Shown piece after piece: positions 23,736-32,394 of a stretch of DNA of 39,258 bases; position 1 is the first letter of the stretch, and each line of letters starts with the position of its first letter. This stretch comes from Ornithomonoglobus_A sp034090805 (lineage in GTDB: Bacteria; Bacillota; Clostridia; UBA1381). The notes below the pieces were generated by a model. That model ran no database searches and was not told where the DNA came from. It worked only from the letters and a program-made list of their open reading frames with translations. The position numbers were made by a program, and so were the translations under genes. The DNA lies in the NCBI GenBank assembly GCA_034090805.1, contig JAXDRV010000129.1, forward strand, positions 1 to 39,258, written 5' to 3'.

Positions 23736-26024
23736 ATGGAGCTTATACAGATTACTGCGGGACTTATAGTAGGAATACTTCTGGGTAAATACATAGAACC
23801 GTTTTATGCTCTTTGCTTTGCGTTGGTACTGCTGATTGAGGAAATCGTAAGATATTTGGCGGTAAAGCGCATAAACACAAGTTTGGCGGCGGTTTTTATT
23901 TCGCTTTGTGTTGGAGTGATTTTGATAAACCATGCAGCGGCGGGCGGAGCTCTTGATGATTATGTCGATAATTACTGCGAGGTTACCGGGAACGTTGTGT
24001 CAATACCGAAATTTGACGGTGAAAATTATAAATATGAGCTGGAGGCGGTTTCGATCAAATACTGCGGTATCGAAAAAGAAATTGACGAGCGTATAATTCT
24101 TACCGCAAAGCAGAAACCGGAGCTTGATGACTGCATTTCGGCAAACGGCTTTATCAAGGAAATAAAGTCCTCCATGAATGAATACGGTTTTGACGCACGC
24201 AGGTATTATAAATCAAAGGATATAGAATATAAGATGTATTCGGAAAGCGTTGCGGCTGCCGAAACGGATAAAAAGCCTATTTTGATTATGGGTATCGGAG
24301 AAAGGATAAAAAATAAAATTTCAAAGCTGATATACAGCGTTTCATCAGGCGACAATGCCGCAGTGCTTGACGGCGTGCTGACTGGCAACAGGGGAGGTAT
24401 CTCGGAGGAGCTTACCGATACGCTGGTAAAAAGCGGTGCGTACAGATTTTTGTACTGTGCATACTTCTTTGTGATTATGATTTCGCTGATTATAGGGCTG
24501 TTCTCCGATAAGCTTCCCGCAAAGCTGCGCACGTATATGTTTGCCGCCGCAATACTGCTTGTCGGGATATTCAACAGCGACAGACCGGTGTTTGTAAAAG
24601 CGGGAATATACCTTGCGGCAATTTCGATAATAAATCAAAGGAAGGGATTTGTATATCGCCCGGACGCACTGTGCGCCGTTATATCGGCGATGCTTGTTTC
24701 AAATCCGCTGATTATATACAACGGCGGATTTGGAATGTCGGCTGCGGCGACGGGAGTGATTTTACTGTTTGGAGATATGGTTAAAGAAAAGCTTTTGTGG
24801 ATAAAAAATAATTTTGTGAGGACAAGCGTTGTGTGTTGGCTTCTATGCTCGGTAGCTCTGCTGCCCTTGGCTGCGTATTATTTCAACGGAATTGCGCCTT
24901 ATTCGCTGCTGCTTACGTTTGTGTGTATTCCCGCAAATGCCGTGATATGGATATGCTTTTTTCCGGCTGCGGCGATGATTAAGCTGTTCGGTTCTGCACC
25001 TGTTTTGTCGCAGCTGATAAGTGCGGCGCTGTTTGTGTATAAGCGTCTGCCGGAATATGTTGAAAGGCTGCCGCTTTCGTACATTTATCTTGCAACGCCG
25101 AGCGTTATTATTATGCTCGCCGCAGCTGCCGCATTGTATGCGCTGTACCGCAGGTTTGCCGGAAAAAATCCCAAGCCGGCGGGGATTGCTGCAGCTGCGC
25201 TTGCAGTTTTGATTGCCGTGCTGCAAATTTTCAGAATCGGAACGGTTGAAGTGACGTTTGTTAATGTTGGTCAGGGCGATGGTGCTGTTGTAAGCGTGCC
25301 GTTCAGAGGAAATATCCTGATTGACGGAGGCGGAGGGAATTCGTATTCAAAATATAATCCGGGGAAAAGCGTGTATGTTCCGTATCTTATCAGTCACGGC
25401 AAGACCAAAATCGATGCTGCATTTATAAGCCATTATCATGCCGACCATGCCGAGGGTATTATAGCGGCAATTAGAGAGCTTGATGTAAAGGCGGTGTTTA
25501 TGCCCGGAGTTGACCCGGATAACGAGCTGCGTATCGAGGCGGAAAATGCGGCTGCCGAAAACGGGACAAAGATTTACTACATTACCGAGGACACACGCAT
25601 ACGCTTTGACAGCGGCTTGACTGCCGAGATAATCGTACCCGATGAGCGCACAAGGATGAGCGATGATGAAAATGATACATCGCTTTTGATTAATGTAATA
25701 TACGGAGATATTAACTGTTTGTTTACGGGAGATATGACGACTCTTTCGGAAAACAGTCTGCTTATGAAGGATCGTGTCCCGGAGGCGGAGATTTTGAAGG
25801 TGGCGCACCACGGCTCTGCAACCTCGACGAGCAAAGAATGGGTTGAGGCGGTTGATCCGGATATAAGCGTCATATCCCTCGGAAAGGATAATATGTATGG
25901 ATTTCCAAAACAAAACGTAATTGATAATTTGAGTGATACGGAAATTTACAGAACGGATTTATGCGGTGATATAACCATAACGGCAGACAAGCACAGCATA
26001 AAAAATATAGATACATATCAATGA
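23736..26024 (+). CDS. comEC: DNA-uptake channel protein ComEC/Rec2
   Basis: ComEC carries transforming single-stranded DNA across the membrane. The protein has 762 residues. An N-terminal region with membrane helices and a soluble OB-like domain (DUF4131-like, about 1-160) is followed by the multi-helix Competence domain (about 200-500) and a C-terminal metallo-beta-lactamase-like domain from 505 (FVNVGQGDGAVV) with HYHADHAEG (566-574), FTGDMT and VAHHGSATS. All three parts are present and in frame, so it looks intact. comEA is not adjacent. It is followed by a strong terminator. Confidence 0.93.
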   Translation: MELIQITAGLIVGILLGKYIEPFYALCFALVLLIEEIVRYLAVKRINTSLAAVFISLCVGVILINHAAAGGALDDYVDNYCEVTGNVVSIPKFDGENYKYELEAVSIKYCGIEKEIDERIILTAKQKPELDDCISANGFIKEIKSSMNEYGFDARRYYKSKDIEYKMYSESVAAAETDKKPILIMGIGERIKNKISKLIYSVSSGDNAAVLDGVLTGNRGGISEELTDTLVKSGAYRFLYCAYFFVIMISLIIGLFSDKLPAKLRTYMFAAAILLVGIFNSDRPVFVKAGIYLAAISIINQRKGFVYRPDALCAVISAMLVSNPLIIYNGGFGMSAAATGVILLFGDMVKEKLLWIKNNFVRTSVVCWLLCSVALLPLAAYYFNGIAPYSLLLTFVCIPANAVIWICFFPAAAMIKLFGSAPVLSQLISAALFVYKRLPEYVERLPLSYIYLATPSVIIMLAAAAALYALYRRFAGKNPKPAGIAAAALAVLIAVLQIFRIGTVEVTFVNVGQGDGAVVSVPFRGNILIDGGGGNSYSKYNPGKSVYVPYLISHGKTKIDAAFISHYHADHAEGIIAAIRELDVKAVFMPGVDPDNELRIEAENAAAENGTKIYYITEDTRIRFDSGLTAEIIVPDERTRMSDDENDTSLLINVIYGDINCLFTGDMTTLSENSLLMKDRVPEAEILKVAHHGSATSTSKEWVEAVDPDISVISLGKDNMYGFPKQNVIDNLSDTEIYRTDLCGDITITADKHSIKNIDTYQ

Positions 26025-26026
26025 TG

Positions 26027-26070
26027 AAAACCCCCGAAAACCGCTCTGTTATGCGATTTTCGGGGGTTTT
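26027..26070. terminator. Bidirectional terminator between comEC and rubrerythrin
   Basis: A perfect 14-bp stem (26027-26040 with 26057-26070) has AAAA and TTTT ends in both directions, between two converging genes. Confidence 0.9.
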
Positions 26071-26078
26071 GCACCTCA

Positions 26079-26618
26079 TTAATAATTTTCTGCCTTCTGC
26101 ATGAAATAGCTTTGGGGATGTGCACATACCGGGCATACCTCAGGGGCTTTTTTGCCGATTACAACATGACCGCAGTTCGAGCAAATCCATATGATGTCGT
26201 TGTCCTTTGAGAATACTGCCTCATCTTTGATGTTGGCAAGGAGCTTACGGTATCTTTCCTCATGCTCCTTCTCGATTTTGGCAACCTCTTCAAACAGATA
26301 AGCAATATGCTCAAAGCCCTCTGCCTTTGCGTCCTGAGCGAAACTCTTGTACATATCCGTCCACTCGTAATTTTCGCCGGCTGCGGCGTCTGTCAGGTTT
26401 TCCGTTGTTTCGGGCATCTGACCGCCGTGCAGCAGCTTAAACCAAATTTTTGCGTGCTCTTTTTCGTTTTTGGCCGTTTCCTCAAACAGGCTGCCTATCT
26501 GAACATATCCGTCCTTCTTTGCCTTTGAAGCATAGTAAAGATACTTCGTGTGTGCCTGTGATTCTCCGGCGAAAGCCGCAAGCAAATTCTTTTCCGTCTT
26601 TGATCCTTTAAGTTCCAT
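26079..26618 (-). CDS. rbr: Rubrerythrin
   Basis: Rubrerythrin reduces hydrogen peroxide in anaerobes using a diiron site fed by a rubredoxin centre. The protein has 179 residues. The ferritin-like four-helix domain (1-135) shows the Glu/His ligands in FAGESQAH, ETAKNEKEHA and EEVAKIEKEHEE. The C-terminal rubredoxin domain has CSNC and CPVC. A GTG at 26627 is in frame, but AAAGGAG lies 8 bases before the ATG at 26618. It is downstream of the flavin-reductase/rubredoxin fusion and a PerR-like gene, a typical peroxide-response set. Confidence 0.95.
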   Translation of the reverse strand: MELKGSKTEKNLLAAFAGESQAHTKYLYYASKAKKDGYVQIGSLFEETAKNEKEHAKIWFKLLHGGQMPETTENLTDAAAGENYEWTDMYKSFAQDAKAEGFEHIAYLFEEVAKIEKEHEERYRKLLANIKDEAVFSKDNDIIWICSNCGHVVIGKKAPEVCPVCAHPQSYFMQKAENY

Positions 26619-26653
26619 GTTAAACACTCCTTTATTTTTTTTTATTTTTTTGT

Positions 26654-26675
26654 TGACCGCAAAATTTTACAGTCA
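26654..26675. promoter_or_regulatory. Palindrome in the rubrerythrin leader
   Basis: A 22-bp gapless near-palindrome (TGAC at both ends, AAAATTTT at the centre, two symmetric mismatch pairs) sits about 36 bases upstream of the rubrerythrin start. It could be an operator. It does not match the usual 7-1-7 PerR box well. Confidence 0.35.
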
Positions 26676-26683
26676 ATAATATG

Positions 26684-27286
26684 TCAAATTTTTTCAAAGT
26701 CCGCAGCTCCGTGCTTGCATAACGGACAAATAAAATCTTCGGGCAGAGAATCGCCCTCGTAAACATATCCGCATATCTTGCATCTGTAGCCGCTCTTTTG
26801 TGTCGGCTGAGGCTTGGGCTTTATGTTTGCGTGATAGTACGCATAGGTCAGAGGCTCCTCGTCCGAAAGTACGTCGCAGTCTGTAACATCTGCGATAAAC
26901 ATAGTATGAGTTCCGAGATCAATCTCGTTTATAACCTTACCCGAAACGTAAGCAGAGGTTGACACAGGCATATATATCACGCCGTTTTCGCTTCTGGGAA
27001 GCGCACTGTTCGGAGCGAATTTTTCCGTATCACGTCCGCTTTGAAATCCGAAATGCTTGAAAAGCTCAAACCCTGCTCCGGTGCTTAATGCCGTTGCATT
27101 AAACACCCCGGTGCGGTGTATCATATCATGTGTGTAATTTTGCTTGTTTACGGTAATGCTCACGCGGTTTGGGGTTGTGGTGACCTGCATAAGCGTATTG
27201 ATTATGCAGCCGTTGTCCTTTCCGTTTTCGTGTGCTGTAAGGATATACAGACCGTAGCTGATTTTGAACATTGCTTTGTTATTCAT
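26684..27286 (-). CDS. hrb: Flavin reductase-rubredoxin fusion (high-molecular-weight rubredoxin)
   Basis: This probable electron carrier links NAD(P)H-reduced FMN to rubrerythrin or flavodiiron proteins. The protein has 200 residues. Residues 1-155 are a flavin-reductase-like FMN-binding domain (SYGLYILTAHENGKDNGCI, with the TTTPNRVSI strand), and 160-200 a rubredoxin domain with CKICGYVYEGD and CPLCKHG. GGAG 6 bases upstream fixes the ATG at 27286 against longer frames from 27297 and 27358. It lies between the PerR-like gene and rubrerythrin, all in one direction. Confidence 0.88.
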   Translation of the reverse strand: MNNKAMFKISYGLYILTAHENGKDNGCIINTLMQVTTTPNRVSITVNKQNYTHDMIHRTGVFNATALSTGAGFELFKHFGFQSGRDTEKFAPNSALPRSENGVIYMPVSTSAYVSGKVINEIDLGTHTMFIADVTDCDVLSDEEPLTYAYYHANIKPKPQPTQKSGYRCKICGYVYEGDSLPEDFICPLCKHGAADFEKI

Positions 27287-27388
27287 ATTAATCTCCATTC
27301 TGCCGTCATGACGGCGCAAACATAATGCGAAAATGTCATAACGTACTGTTATTTTCACATTATTTAAACCTAATTATACATTAAGCTG

Positions 27389-27790
27389 TCAATCAAGCAT
27401 CCTCTCCTTTAATTTGCACTCTGGACATATACCGCTGAATATAAGGCTGTGTCCAAGCACATTAAAACCGTGCGTATTGATGATATTGTCCTCAATATTT
27501 TCAAGAATAGGCATATCCAAATCAGCAATACGCTGACATTCAACGCACCGTATGTGATAATGGGGCATTGTTTTGCAGTCGTAGCAGTCCGCTCCGTTCG
27601 GAACACGTATTCTCAAGATATGTCCTCGGTCGGAAAGCTGATTAAGTATTCTGAATACCGTACTTCGGCTTATCATGGGATTGGTTATATGAATTTTTTC
27701 ATATACCTGTTCTGCCGTCAGATGCTTCATCTCTGTACGCAGTACAGTCATAACGGCTTCCTTTTGCATGGTGTGTCTGTAAGTCGTCAA
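27389..27790 (-). CDS. Fur-family repressor, PerR-like
   Basis: This metal-dependent repressor has 133 residues. The winged helix is in residues 1-75 (TAEQVYEKI...SRSTVFRILNQL). The structural zinc site has CVEC and CPEC. The regulatory metal site looks like PerR: a His in MKHLTAEQ, the HYH pair and the following ADLD. That, and its position ahead of the rubrerythrin genes, favour PerR over Fur or Zur. The TTG start at 27790 is preferred because AGAAGG lies 8 bases upstream and because the RHTMQKEAV segment it adds matches the family start; an ATG at 27769 would cut into it. Confidence 0.85.
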   Translation of the reverse strand: MTTYRHTMQKEAVMTVLRTEMKHLTAEQVYEKIHITNPMISRSTVFRILNQLSDRGHILRIRVPNGADCYDCKTMPHYHIRCVECQRIADLDMPILENIEDNIINTHGFNVLGHSLIFSGICPECKLKERMLD

Positions 27791-27838
27791 TTATATAACC
27801 TTCTTTCTGAGAACTACTTATTAACATCTTATACTATT

Positions 27839-27867
27839 ATTATATAATAAATATAAAAAAAAGTCAA
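27839..27867 (-). promoter_or_regulatory. Promoter of the PerR-like gene
   Basis: On the minus strand TTGACT (27867-27862) and TATAAT (27844-27839) are 17 bp apart. AT-rich, partly symmetric sequence between 27780 and 27850 could hold an autoregulatory operator. Confidence 0.75.
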
Positions 27868-27956
27868 GATATTTGGGATGATTTTATTAAAATTTTAGGG
27901 ATTTACAATAAAGGAAGTTTTTGGAAAGCCTCAAGAGATTAGAAAAAATGTTGTCA

Positions 27957-28203
27957 TTACAAAATCGCCGCATCTGCTGCAAGGTTCTCATATAAATTTG
28001 TCAGAGGATCGCCGGTTACCGCAATTGATGCGGCATTAAAGGGCGAGCCTTGGGAACTTTGTGGGAATACCGAAGCACCGTTGTCGGCATAATATTCCCA
28101 CGACCCCATTTCGGTCCATTCCTTGGGCGGCGCACCCTTGGAAAGCTGAGCCACAAGTGAACCTACCATTTCCAAATGCCCCAGTTCTTCTACACCTACA
28201 TCG
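27957..28203 (-). pseudogene. Internal fragment of a manganese catalase / CotJC-type gene
   Basis: The minus-strand translation from about 28203 to 27957 reads DVGVEELGHLEMVG, then SLVAQL, then a middle part ending GDPLTNLYENLAAD. These match the central metal-binding region of the manganese catalase / spore-coat CotJC family (EELxHxEMV motif). The first half of the gene is missing at about 28203, and the last part is cut after ENLAAD, with a stop two or three codons later. No start codon with a ribosome binding site exists. It is a broken gene beside the mobile element. Confidence 0.75.
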
Positions 28204-28207
28204 TGCC

Positions 28208-28357
28208 AATAATGCTCCTTTGGATAAAAATGCTATAAACCTTGCTGAAATACCTGTGTTTGAGCGTTGTTTTAAGTATGGGACAAGCCCTGATTATATA
28301 CCGAAAAAAATAAAGGAAACACCCGAAATGATAGTAAGTGTTAAACTTTATGCTTAA
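28208..28357 (+). pseudogene. 3' remnant of an unidentified gene at the element edge
   Basis: About 50 codons (NNAPLDKNAINLAEIP ... ending SVKLYA) stay open on the plus strand up to a stop at 28357. The frame continues leftwards only through the antisense of the catalase fragment, so the true 5' end is missing. The reading frame has normal amino acid composition with no low complexity. I do not recognise the family. It precedes the replication initiator gene by 68 bases. Confidence 0.45.
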
Positions 28358-28425
28358 ATATTTCAAAAGCACTGTACCGCAAAAAGTATGGTGCTTTAAT
28401 TTTTTATCGAAAGGAGGCATATTTT

Positions 28426-29439
28426 ATGTCAGTACGATTTGAATATTTTTACGGAAGTCAATCAGAACAGTTTTCGTTTTACCGTATTCCCAAAGTGCTT
28501 TTTACGGATGAAGCCTTTGCGGATATTTCCGTTGAAGCGAAAGTGCTATACAGCTTTATGCTTGACCGTATGAGTTTATCCGTCAAGAATTGTTGGTTTG
28601 ATGATGATAACCGGGTATATATCATTTATACCATTGATGACATCTTAAACGACTTTGGCTGTGCAAGACAAAAGGCATTGAAACTGCTTGATGAGCTTGA
28701 AAAGGGCATCGGTCTTATAGAACGCAAGCGGCAGGGACTTGGCAGACCGAATATTATTTATGTAAAAAACTTTATACATAACCCGAAAGAAAAGCGGTAT
28801 GAAAATCAAAATACCGAAAGTATGAATGTCGAAAATCAAGAAGTATTAAATTCAGACTTACAGAAGTATGAAAATCAAACTTCTGCAAATATGAAAATCG
28901 AACTTCAAGAAGTTCCCAAATCATACGCAAATAATACTTATAATAATAAAACTAATTATAACGATACTGAAAAGAGTTATACAGAGAGGAACGATACTGA
29001 AATCACATCCTATCCTATCAATCGGGTAAACTGTAATACTTCCCCCTCGCCTGCGGGCAAAGGGATTGATACGATGCGATGGATAGAAAAACGGCAGACA
29101 TACGAAAAGATTATCAAGAACAATATTGACTATGACATTATCGTAAATAATTACAGCAAGGCTTGGCTTGATGAAATCGTCGCTGTTATGGTTGATGTTG
29201 TATGCAGTGATGAGCCGACAATACGCATCAACAAGCAGGAATACCCGCATGAGATTGTTAAAAGCAGATTTTTGAAAATCAACTCAACACACATTGAATA
29301 CATAGAGATGGCTTTAAGGAGCAACACATCAGACGTCCGGAATATCCGGGCGTTTTTAATTACAACAATTTACCGTTCGTTTGAAACGGCGGATAATTGG
29401 TTTTCTGCAAAGGTGCAGTATGATATGGCAAATAAATAG
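28426..29439 (+). CDS. Replication initiator protein A (RepA_N) with DUF6017 C-terminus
   Basis: This 337-residue initiator probably supports extrachromosomal replication of the excised element. Residues 1-110 form the RepA_N winged-helix domain (FYRIPKVLFTDEAF...SVEAKVLYSFMLDRMSLS...YTIDDILNDFGCARQKALKLLDEL). A variable, Asn- and Thr-rich linker covers about 120-200. The C-terminal part from 205 matches the DUF6017 pattern (TYEKIIKNNIDYD ... FLITTIYRS). AAAGGAGG precedes the ATG. It opens the element and is followed by parA and parB. Confidence 0.9.
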   Translation: MSVRFEYFYGSQSEQFSFYRIPKVLFTDEAFADISVEAKVLYSFMLDRMSLSVKNCWFDDDNRVYIIYTIDDILNDFGCARQKALKLLDELEKGIGLIERKRQGLGRPNIIYVKNFIHNPKEKRYENQNTESMNVENQEVLNSDLQKYENQTSANMKIELQEVPKSYANNTYNNKTNYNDTEKSYTERNDTEITSYPINRVNCNTSPSPAGKGIDTMRWIEKRQTYEKIIKNNIDYDIIVNNYSKAWLDEIVAVMVDVVCSDEPTIRINKQEYPHEIVKSRFLKINSTHIEYIEMALRSNTSDVRNIRAFLITTIYRSFETADNWFSAKVQYDMANK

Positions 29440-29456
29440 CTTGAGGAGGGATATGT

Positions 29457-29654
29457 GTGTATGAGAACTTTGAATTGCTGGCAAATGCTATTATCCTGCA
29501 AGCGGTAAGGGATTACAGACATACATATTCGCCGCAGGTAAGAGCAGAAATAAAGCGTTTCTTCCGCTCGGAGTGGTTTCGTGCTTTAACACAAGTAGAC
29601 GGAGAAATGATAATTACAAGATTAGAAAATGAAAGGACTGAAAATTATGAGTAA
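29457..29654 (+). CDS. Small element-encoded protein (65 aa)
   Basis: This is a short, charged, mostly helical protein (VRDYRHTYSPQVRAEIKRFFRSEWFRALT) found between the initiator and parA. The start is GTG at 29457, 6 bases after GGAGGG. It overlaps the parA start by 8 bases. Function unknown; position suggests a role tied to replication or partition. Confidence 0.7.
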   Translation: MYENFELLANAIILQAVRDYRHTYSPQVRAEIKRFFRSEWFRALTQVDGEMIITRLENERTENYE

Positions 29655-30465
29655 AGTAATCGCTGTATCAAATCAGAAAGGTGGAACGGGCAAAACGACT
29701 ACAACGGTAAATTTAGGCATAGGACTTGCAAACAAGGGTAAAAAGGTGCTGCTGATTGACTTTGACGCACAGGGCAGCTTAACGCAAAGTCTTGGTTATC
29801 CCAATCCCGATGAGCTTTCCGTTACAATATCAACACTTATGGAAAAGACCGTAAACGAACAGCCTGTCGCAAAGGACGAGGGCATTTTGCATCACTCTGA
29901 GGGTGTTGACTTCGTTCCGGCAAATATAGAATTGTCGGGTATGGAAACGGCGCTTGTAAACATAATGAGCCGAGAGCGTGTGCTTAAAAATTATCTTTCA
30001 CAAGTAAAGGACAATTATGATTATGTGCTGATTGACTGCACTCCCTCGCTTGGTATGCTGAATGTCAATGCACTGACTGCTGCAAACGAGGTAATCATTC
30101 CCGTACAGTCGCACTTTCTTCCGGCAAAAGGCTTGGAACAACTGCTTGGAACAATAGCAAAGGTTAAGCGACAGATAAATCCGCAGTTAAAAATAAACGG
30201 CATACTTCTCACTATGGTTGACAGCCGAACGAACTTTGCAAGGGATATATCACAGCTTATACGAAACACTTACGGAAATAACATCAAGGTGTTCAAAACT
30301 GAAATCCCGTTATCAATCAAAGCCGCCGAAATATCGGCAGTCGGCAAAAGCATTTACAGCTATGCCAAAAACGGCAAGGTTGCCGAAGCGTACAGAAAAC
30401 TGACAAAGGAGGTGCTTGAAGATGGCAAGCAGCGGAATAAACATAAGTCTGAAATCATACGATAG
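29647..30465 (+). CDS. parA: ParA-family partition ATPase
   Basis: ParA uses ATP-driven DNA binding to move plasmids or circular elements. The protein has 272 residues, with the deviant Walker A KGGTGKTTTT near the N-terminus (from residue 10), the DFDAQGS motif and the Walker B-like DCTPSLG. The open frame extends to 29629, but AAAGGA 8 bases before the ATG at 29647 supports the shorter form. It overlaps parB by 44 bases. Confidence 0.93.
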   Translation: MSKVIAVSNQKGGTGKTTTTVNLGIGLANKGKKVLLIDFDAQGSLTQSLGYPNPDELSVTISTLMEKTVNEQPVAKDEGILHHSEGVDFVPANIELSGMETALVNIMSRERVLKNYLSQVKDNYDYVLIDCTPSLGMLNVNALTAANEVIIPVQSHFLPAKGLEQLLGTIAKVKRQINPQLKINGILLTMVDSRTNFARDISQLIRNTYGNNIKVFKTEIPLSIKAAEISAVGKSIYSYAKNGKVAEAYRKLTKEVLEDGKQRNKHKSEIIR

Positions 30466-31348
30466 TATTTTTCAAAATGACGAGCAGAGAAACAGCGAGG
30501 AAATAAAGCCTGTCCCCATATCCGAGCTGAAACCCTTTGAACAGCAGCCGTTCAAGGTACTGCTTGACGAAAGTATGGACGAGCTTGTAGACAGCATAAA
30601 GCAAAGCGGCGTTTTAACTCCGGTTATTGCAAGACCGCATAAGGACGGAGGCTATGAGATACTTTCGGGGCACAGGCGTGTAAAGGCGTGTGAGCTTGCA
30701 GGAATTACTGAAATTCCTGTTGTGGTAAAAAATCTTGATGACGATACTGCCACAATTTTGCTTGTAGACAGCAACTTGCAGAGAGAACATATACTTCCGA
30801 GCGAGAAAGCGTTTGCGTATCAGATGAAGCTGGAAGCGATGAAAAGAAAAGCCGGCAGACCGTTAAAAGAAAATGCGTCGCAAATTGCGACTAATTTTGA
30901 AAAAGGTCGTTCTGATGTTGAATTAGCAGAACAAGTCGGTGAGAGTAAAGACCAAATACGCAGATATATCCGCCTGACAAACCTCATTGATCCAATCTTG
31001 CAAATGGTAGATGATAACCAAATTGCAATGAACGCCGCTGTTGAGCTTTCCTATCTCGGCTCAAAGGAACAGGCGGCGGTTATGCAGTCTATCGAAAAAG
31101 AGGACACTTCTCCCTCCATTGCACAAGCTAAAAAAATCCGTAAATTCCATCAAGACGGGAAATTAAATGAAGCCGTTATTGATAGTATTATGATGGAGCA
31201 GAAACCCGAAACGATAAAAATCACACTCGGAGAAGATAAACTGAAAAAATACTTTCCCAAGAGCTATACAAAAGCAAAAATGGAGGAAATCATCTTAAAA
31301 TTGCTTGATAAATGGCACAGACAGAGGGAAAACGAAAAGGAGCGATAA
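30422..31348 (+). CDS. parB: ParB-family partition protein
   Basis: ParB is the centromere-binding partner of ParA. The protein has 308 residues. The N-terminal CTPase/nuclease-like domain has PVIARPH and the signature EILSGHRRV, followed by a central helix-turn-helix (DVELAEQVGESKDQIRRYIRL) and a C-terminal dimerisation region. GGAGGTG inside parA supports the ATG at 30422. No parS site was recognised. Confidence 0.92.
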   Translation: MASSGINISLKSYDSIFQNDEQRNSEEIKPVPISELKPFEQQPFKVLLDESMDELVDSIKQSGVLTPVIARPHKDGGYEILSGHRRVKACELAGITEIPVVVKNLDDDTATILLVDSNLQREHILPSEKAFAYQMKLEAMKRKAGRPLKENASQIATNFEKGRSDVELAEQVGESKDQIRRYIRLTNLIDPILQMVDDNQIAMNAAVELSYLGSKEQAAVMQSIEKEDTSPSIAQAKKIRKFHQDGKLNEAVIDSIMMEQKPETIKITLGEDKLKKYFPKSYTKAKMEEIILKLLDKWHRQRENEKER

Positions 31349-31351
31349 ATA

Positions 31352-31600
31352 ATGCTGAATAAAAATGATATTTATACCATTGCAAAAAGTAATCCAAAAA
31401 AAGCTGTGTTTGATAAATGTCTTAATGAGGCTTGCAGACAGTGGTGCGAGTTTATTGACGAAGCATCGGAACGACGTGATGGTATAGGCTTTTCGGACTT
31501 TTTTTATGAGGTATTTGACGAAAAATGGAAGGAATACTTTCAAGACGCGAAAGAAAACGGACAGTATTCCAACAAAAGAAATTTTGAACAGGAGCGATGA
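31352..31600 (+). CDS. Small element-encoded protein (82 aa)
   Basis: This soluble, acidic-aromatic protein (CRQWCEFIDEASERRDG...FFYEVFDEKWKEYF) starts 3 bases after parB, behind AAGGAG. Family not recognised. Confidence 0.7.
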   Translation: MLNKNDIYTIAKSNPKKAVFDKCLNEACRQWCEFIDEASERRDGIGFSDFFYEVFDEKWKEYFQDAKENGQYSNKRNFEQER

Positions 31601-31603
31601 ATT

Positions 31604-31723
31604 ATGTTAAAGCTGGTACTCATATACTTTTCAGGCGTTATAGCGGGCGGCATATTCGCCGTTATTTTTATATGCTGCCTTATCTGCGCCGGACGAGCTG
31701 ACAGAAAATATATTGAAAGATAA
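31604..31723 (+). CDS. Small single-pass membrane protein (39 aa)
   Basis: The protein begins MLKLVLIYFSGVIAGGIF, continues with a hydrophobic Cys-containing stretch (IFICCLICAG) and ends with a basic tail RADRKYIER. It has one membrane helix (about 3-28). GGAG lies 10 bases before the ATG. Very short membrane proteins of this form (DUF3789-like) are common in Tn1549-like elements. Confidence 0.65.
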   Translation: MLKLVLIYFSGVIAGGIFAVIFICCLICAGRADRKYIER

Positions 31724-31740
31724 AATCGGAGGAATTGCTT

Positions 31741-31995
31741 ATGGAATGTCGAAAAAATCAAGGCTTTATCATTGTAAATCAGATAACAATAGGCGGTGCT
31801 GAATTTGTACTCGGTGTTCACGAGAAAAATCCTAACAGCTTTGTTACTTGGAAATGCAAAGGTCAGGACGATTACTATTGGGGACATTATTTTACAAATT
31901 TACTTGCGGCACAAAAGGATTTTTGCAAGCGTGCCCTTGAAGAAATCAAGGCTATCGAGGTTATGAACAAGCCGCCGAAAGCAAATGAACGGTGA
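31741..31995 (+). CDS. Small element-encoded protein (84 aa)
   Basis: This soluble protein of 84 residues has a strand-rich first half (FIIVNQITIGGAEFVLGVH) and a helical second half (AAQKDFCKRALEEIKAIEV). GGAGG with 8-base spacing selects the ATG at 31741 over an in-frame TTG at 31735. The IGGAEFVLG stretch resembles IGEKELVLG in the protein at 32395, hinting at a shared domain. Function unknown. Confidence 0.65.
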   Translation: MECRKNQGFIIVNQITIGGAEFVLGVHEKNPNSFVTWKCKGQDDYYWGHYFTNLLAAQKDFCKRALEEIKAIEVMNKPPKANER

Positions 31996-32005
31996 GGTGG
32001 AATGA

Positions 32006-32206
32006 TTGTGCTATCAGGATAATGACAGGCGTAACAGCAGCGGTTGTACTGATGCAACTGCTTATGAAGCCATAAAAAATGTCCGGCGTGAGGAACGCCG
32101 CAGGCTTATAGCCGAGTTAAAGGCTCTTGCAAATAAGCACGGGTACAGAATTGTCAGCACAATTCGACTTAAAGATATGGACGGTGATTACCCAAATGAC
32201 TTGTAA
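32006..32206 (+). CDS. Small element-encoded basic protein (66 aa)
   Basis: A short, Arg-rich helical protein (AIKNVRREERRRLIAELKAL) starts at a TTG, 5 bases after GAGGTGG. An overlapping ATG at 32002 gives only six codons in another frame. Its end overlaps the next gene by 11 bases. Function unknown. Confidence 0.5.
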   Translation: MCYQDNDRRNSSGCTDATAYEAIKNVRREERRRLIAELKALANKHGYRIVSTIRLKDMDGDYPNDL

Positions 32207-32393
32207 AGACTGCTTTGCATATCGGAGCGACCGCTATTGTGTGGCATTAAACGAGGTTGTATGCAAAAGCAGAGAATGTAAATTTTACAAAAGCCGCCGT
32301 CAGCATCAAGAGGATTTAAAAAAATATCCTCCGATAAACTATCAGCTATACAAGGACAGCGGCATAAAAGAATATTTGAAAGGTTGCGGATAA
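32196..32393 (+). CDS. Cysteine-rich small protein (65 aa)
   Basis: The N-terminal half has CKDC, then C at 18, C at 26 and C at 31 (MTCKDCFAY ... CKSRECKFY), which looks like a small zinc-binding or treble-clef-like fold. A basic and aromatic tail follows. The start ATG lies within the preceding gene, implying coupled translation. It ends one base before the next start codon. Confidence 0.6.
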   Translation: MTCKDCFAYRSDRYCVALNEVVCKSRECKFYKSRRQHQEDLKKYPPINYQLYKDSGIKEYLKGCG

Positions 32394-32394
32394 A

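Noticed and set aside
28061..28357. 98-residue plus-strand gene starting at 28061
   Set aside because: Its first half is the antisense of the catalase/CotJC fragment; only the part from about 28208 looks like real coding sequence, so it was called a 3' remnant.
31295..31543. Minus-strand open frame across the parB end and following gene
   Set aside because: All genes in this element run rightwards, and two supported plus-strand genes cover it.
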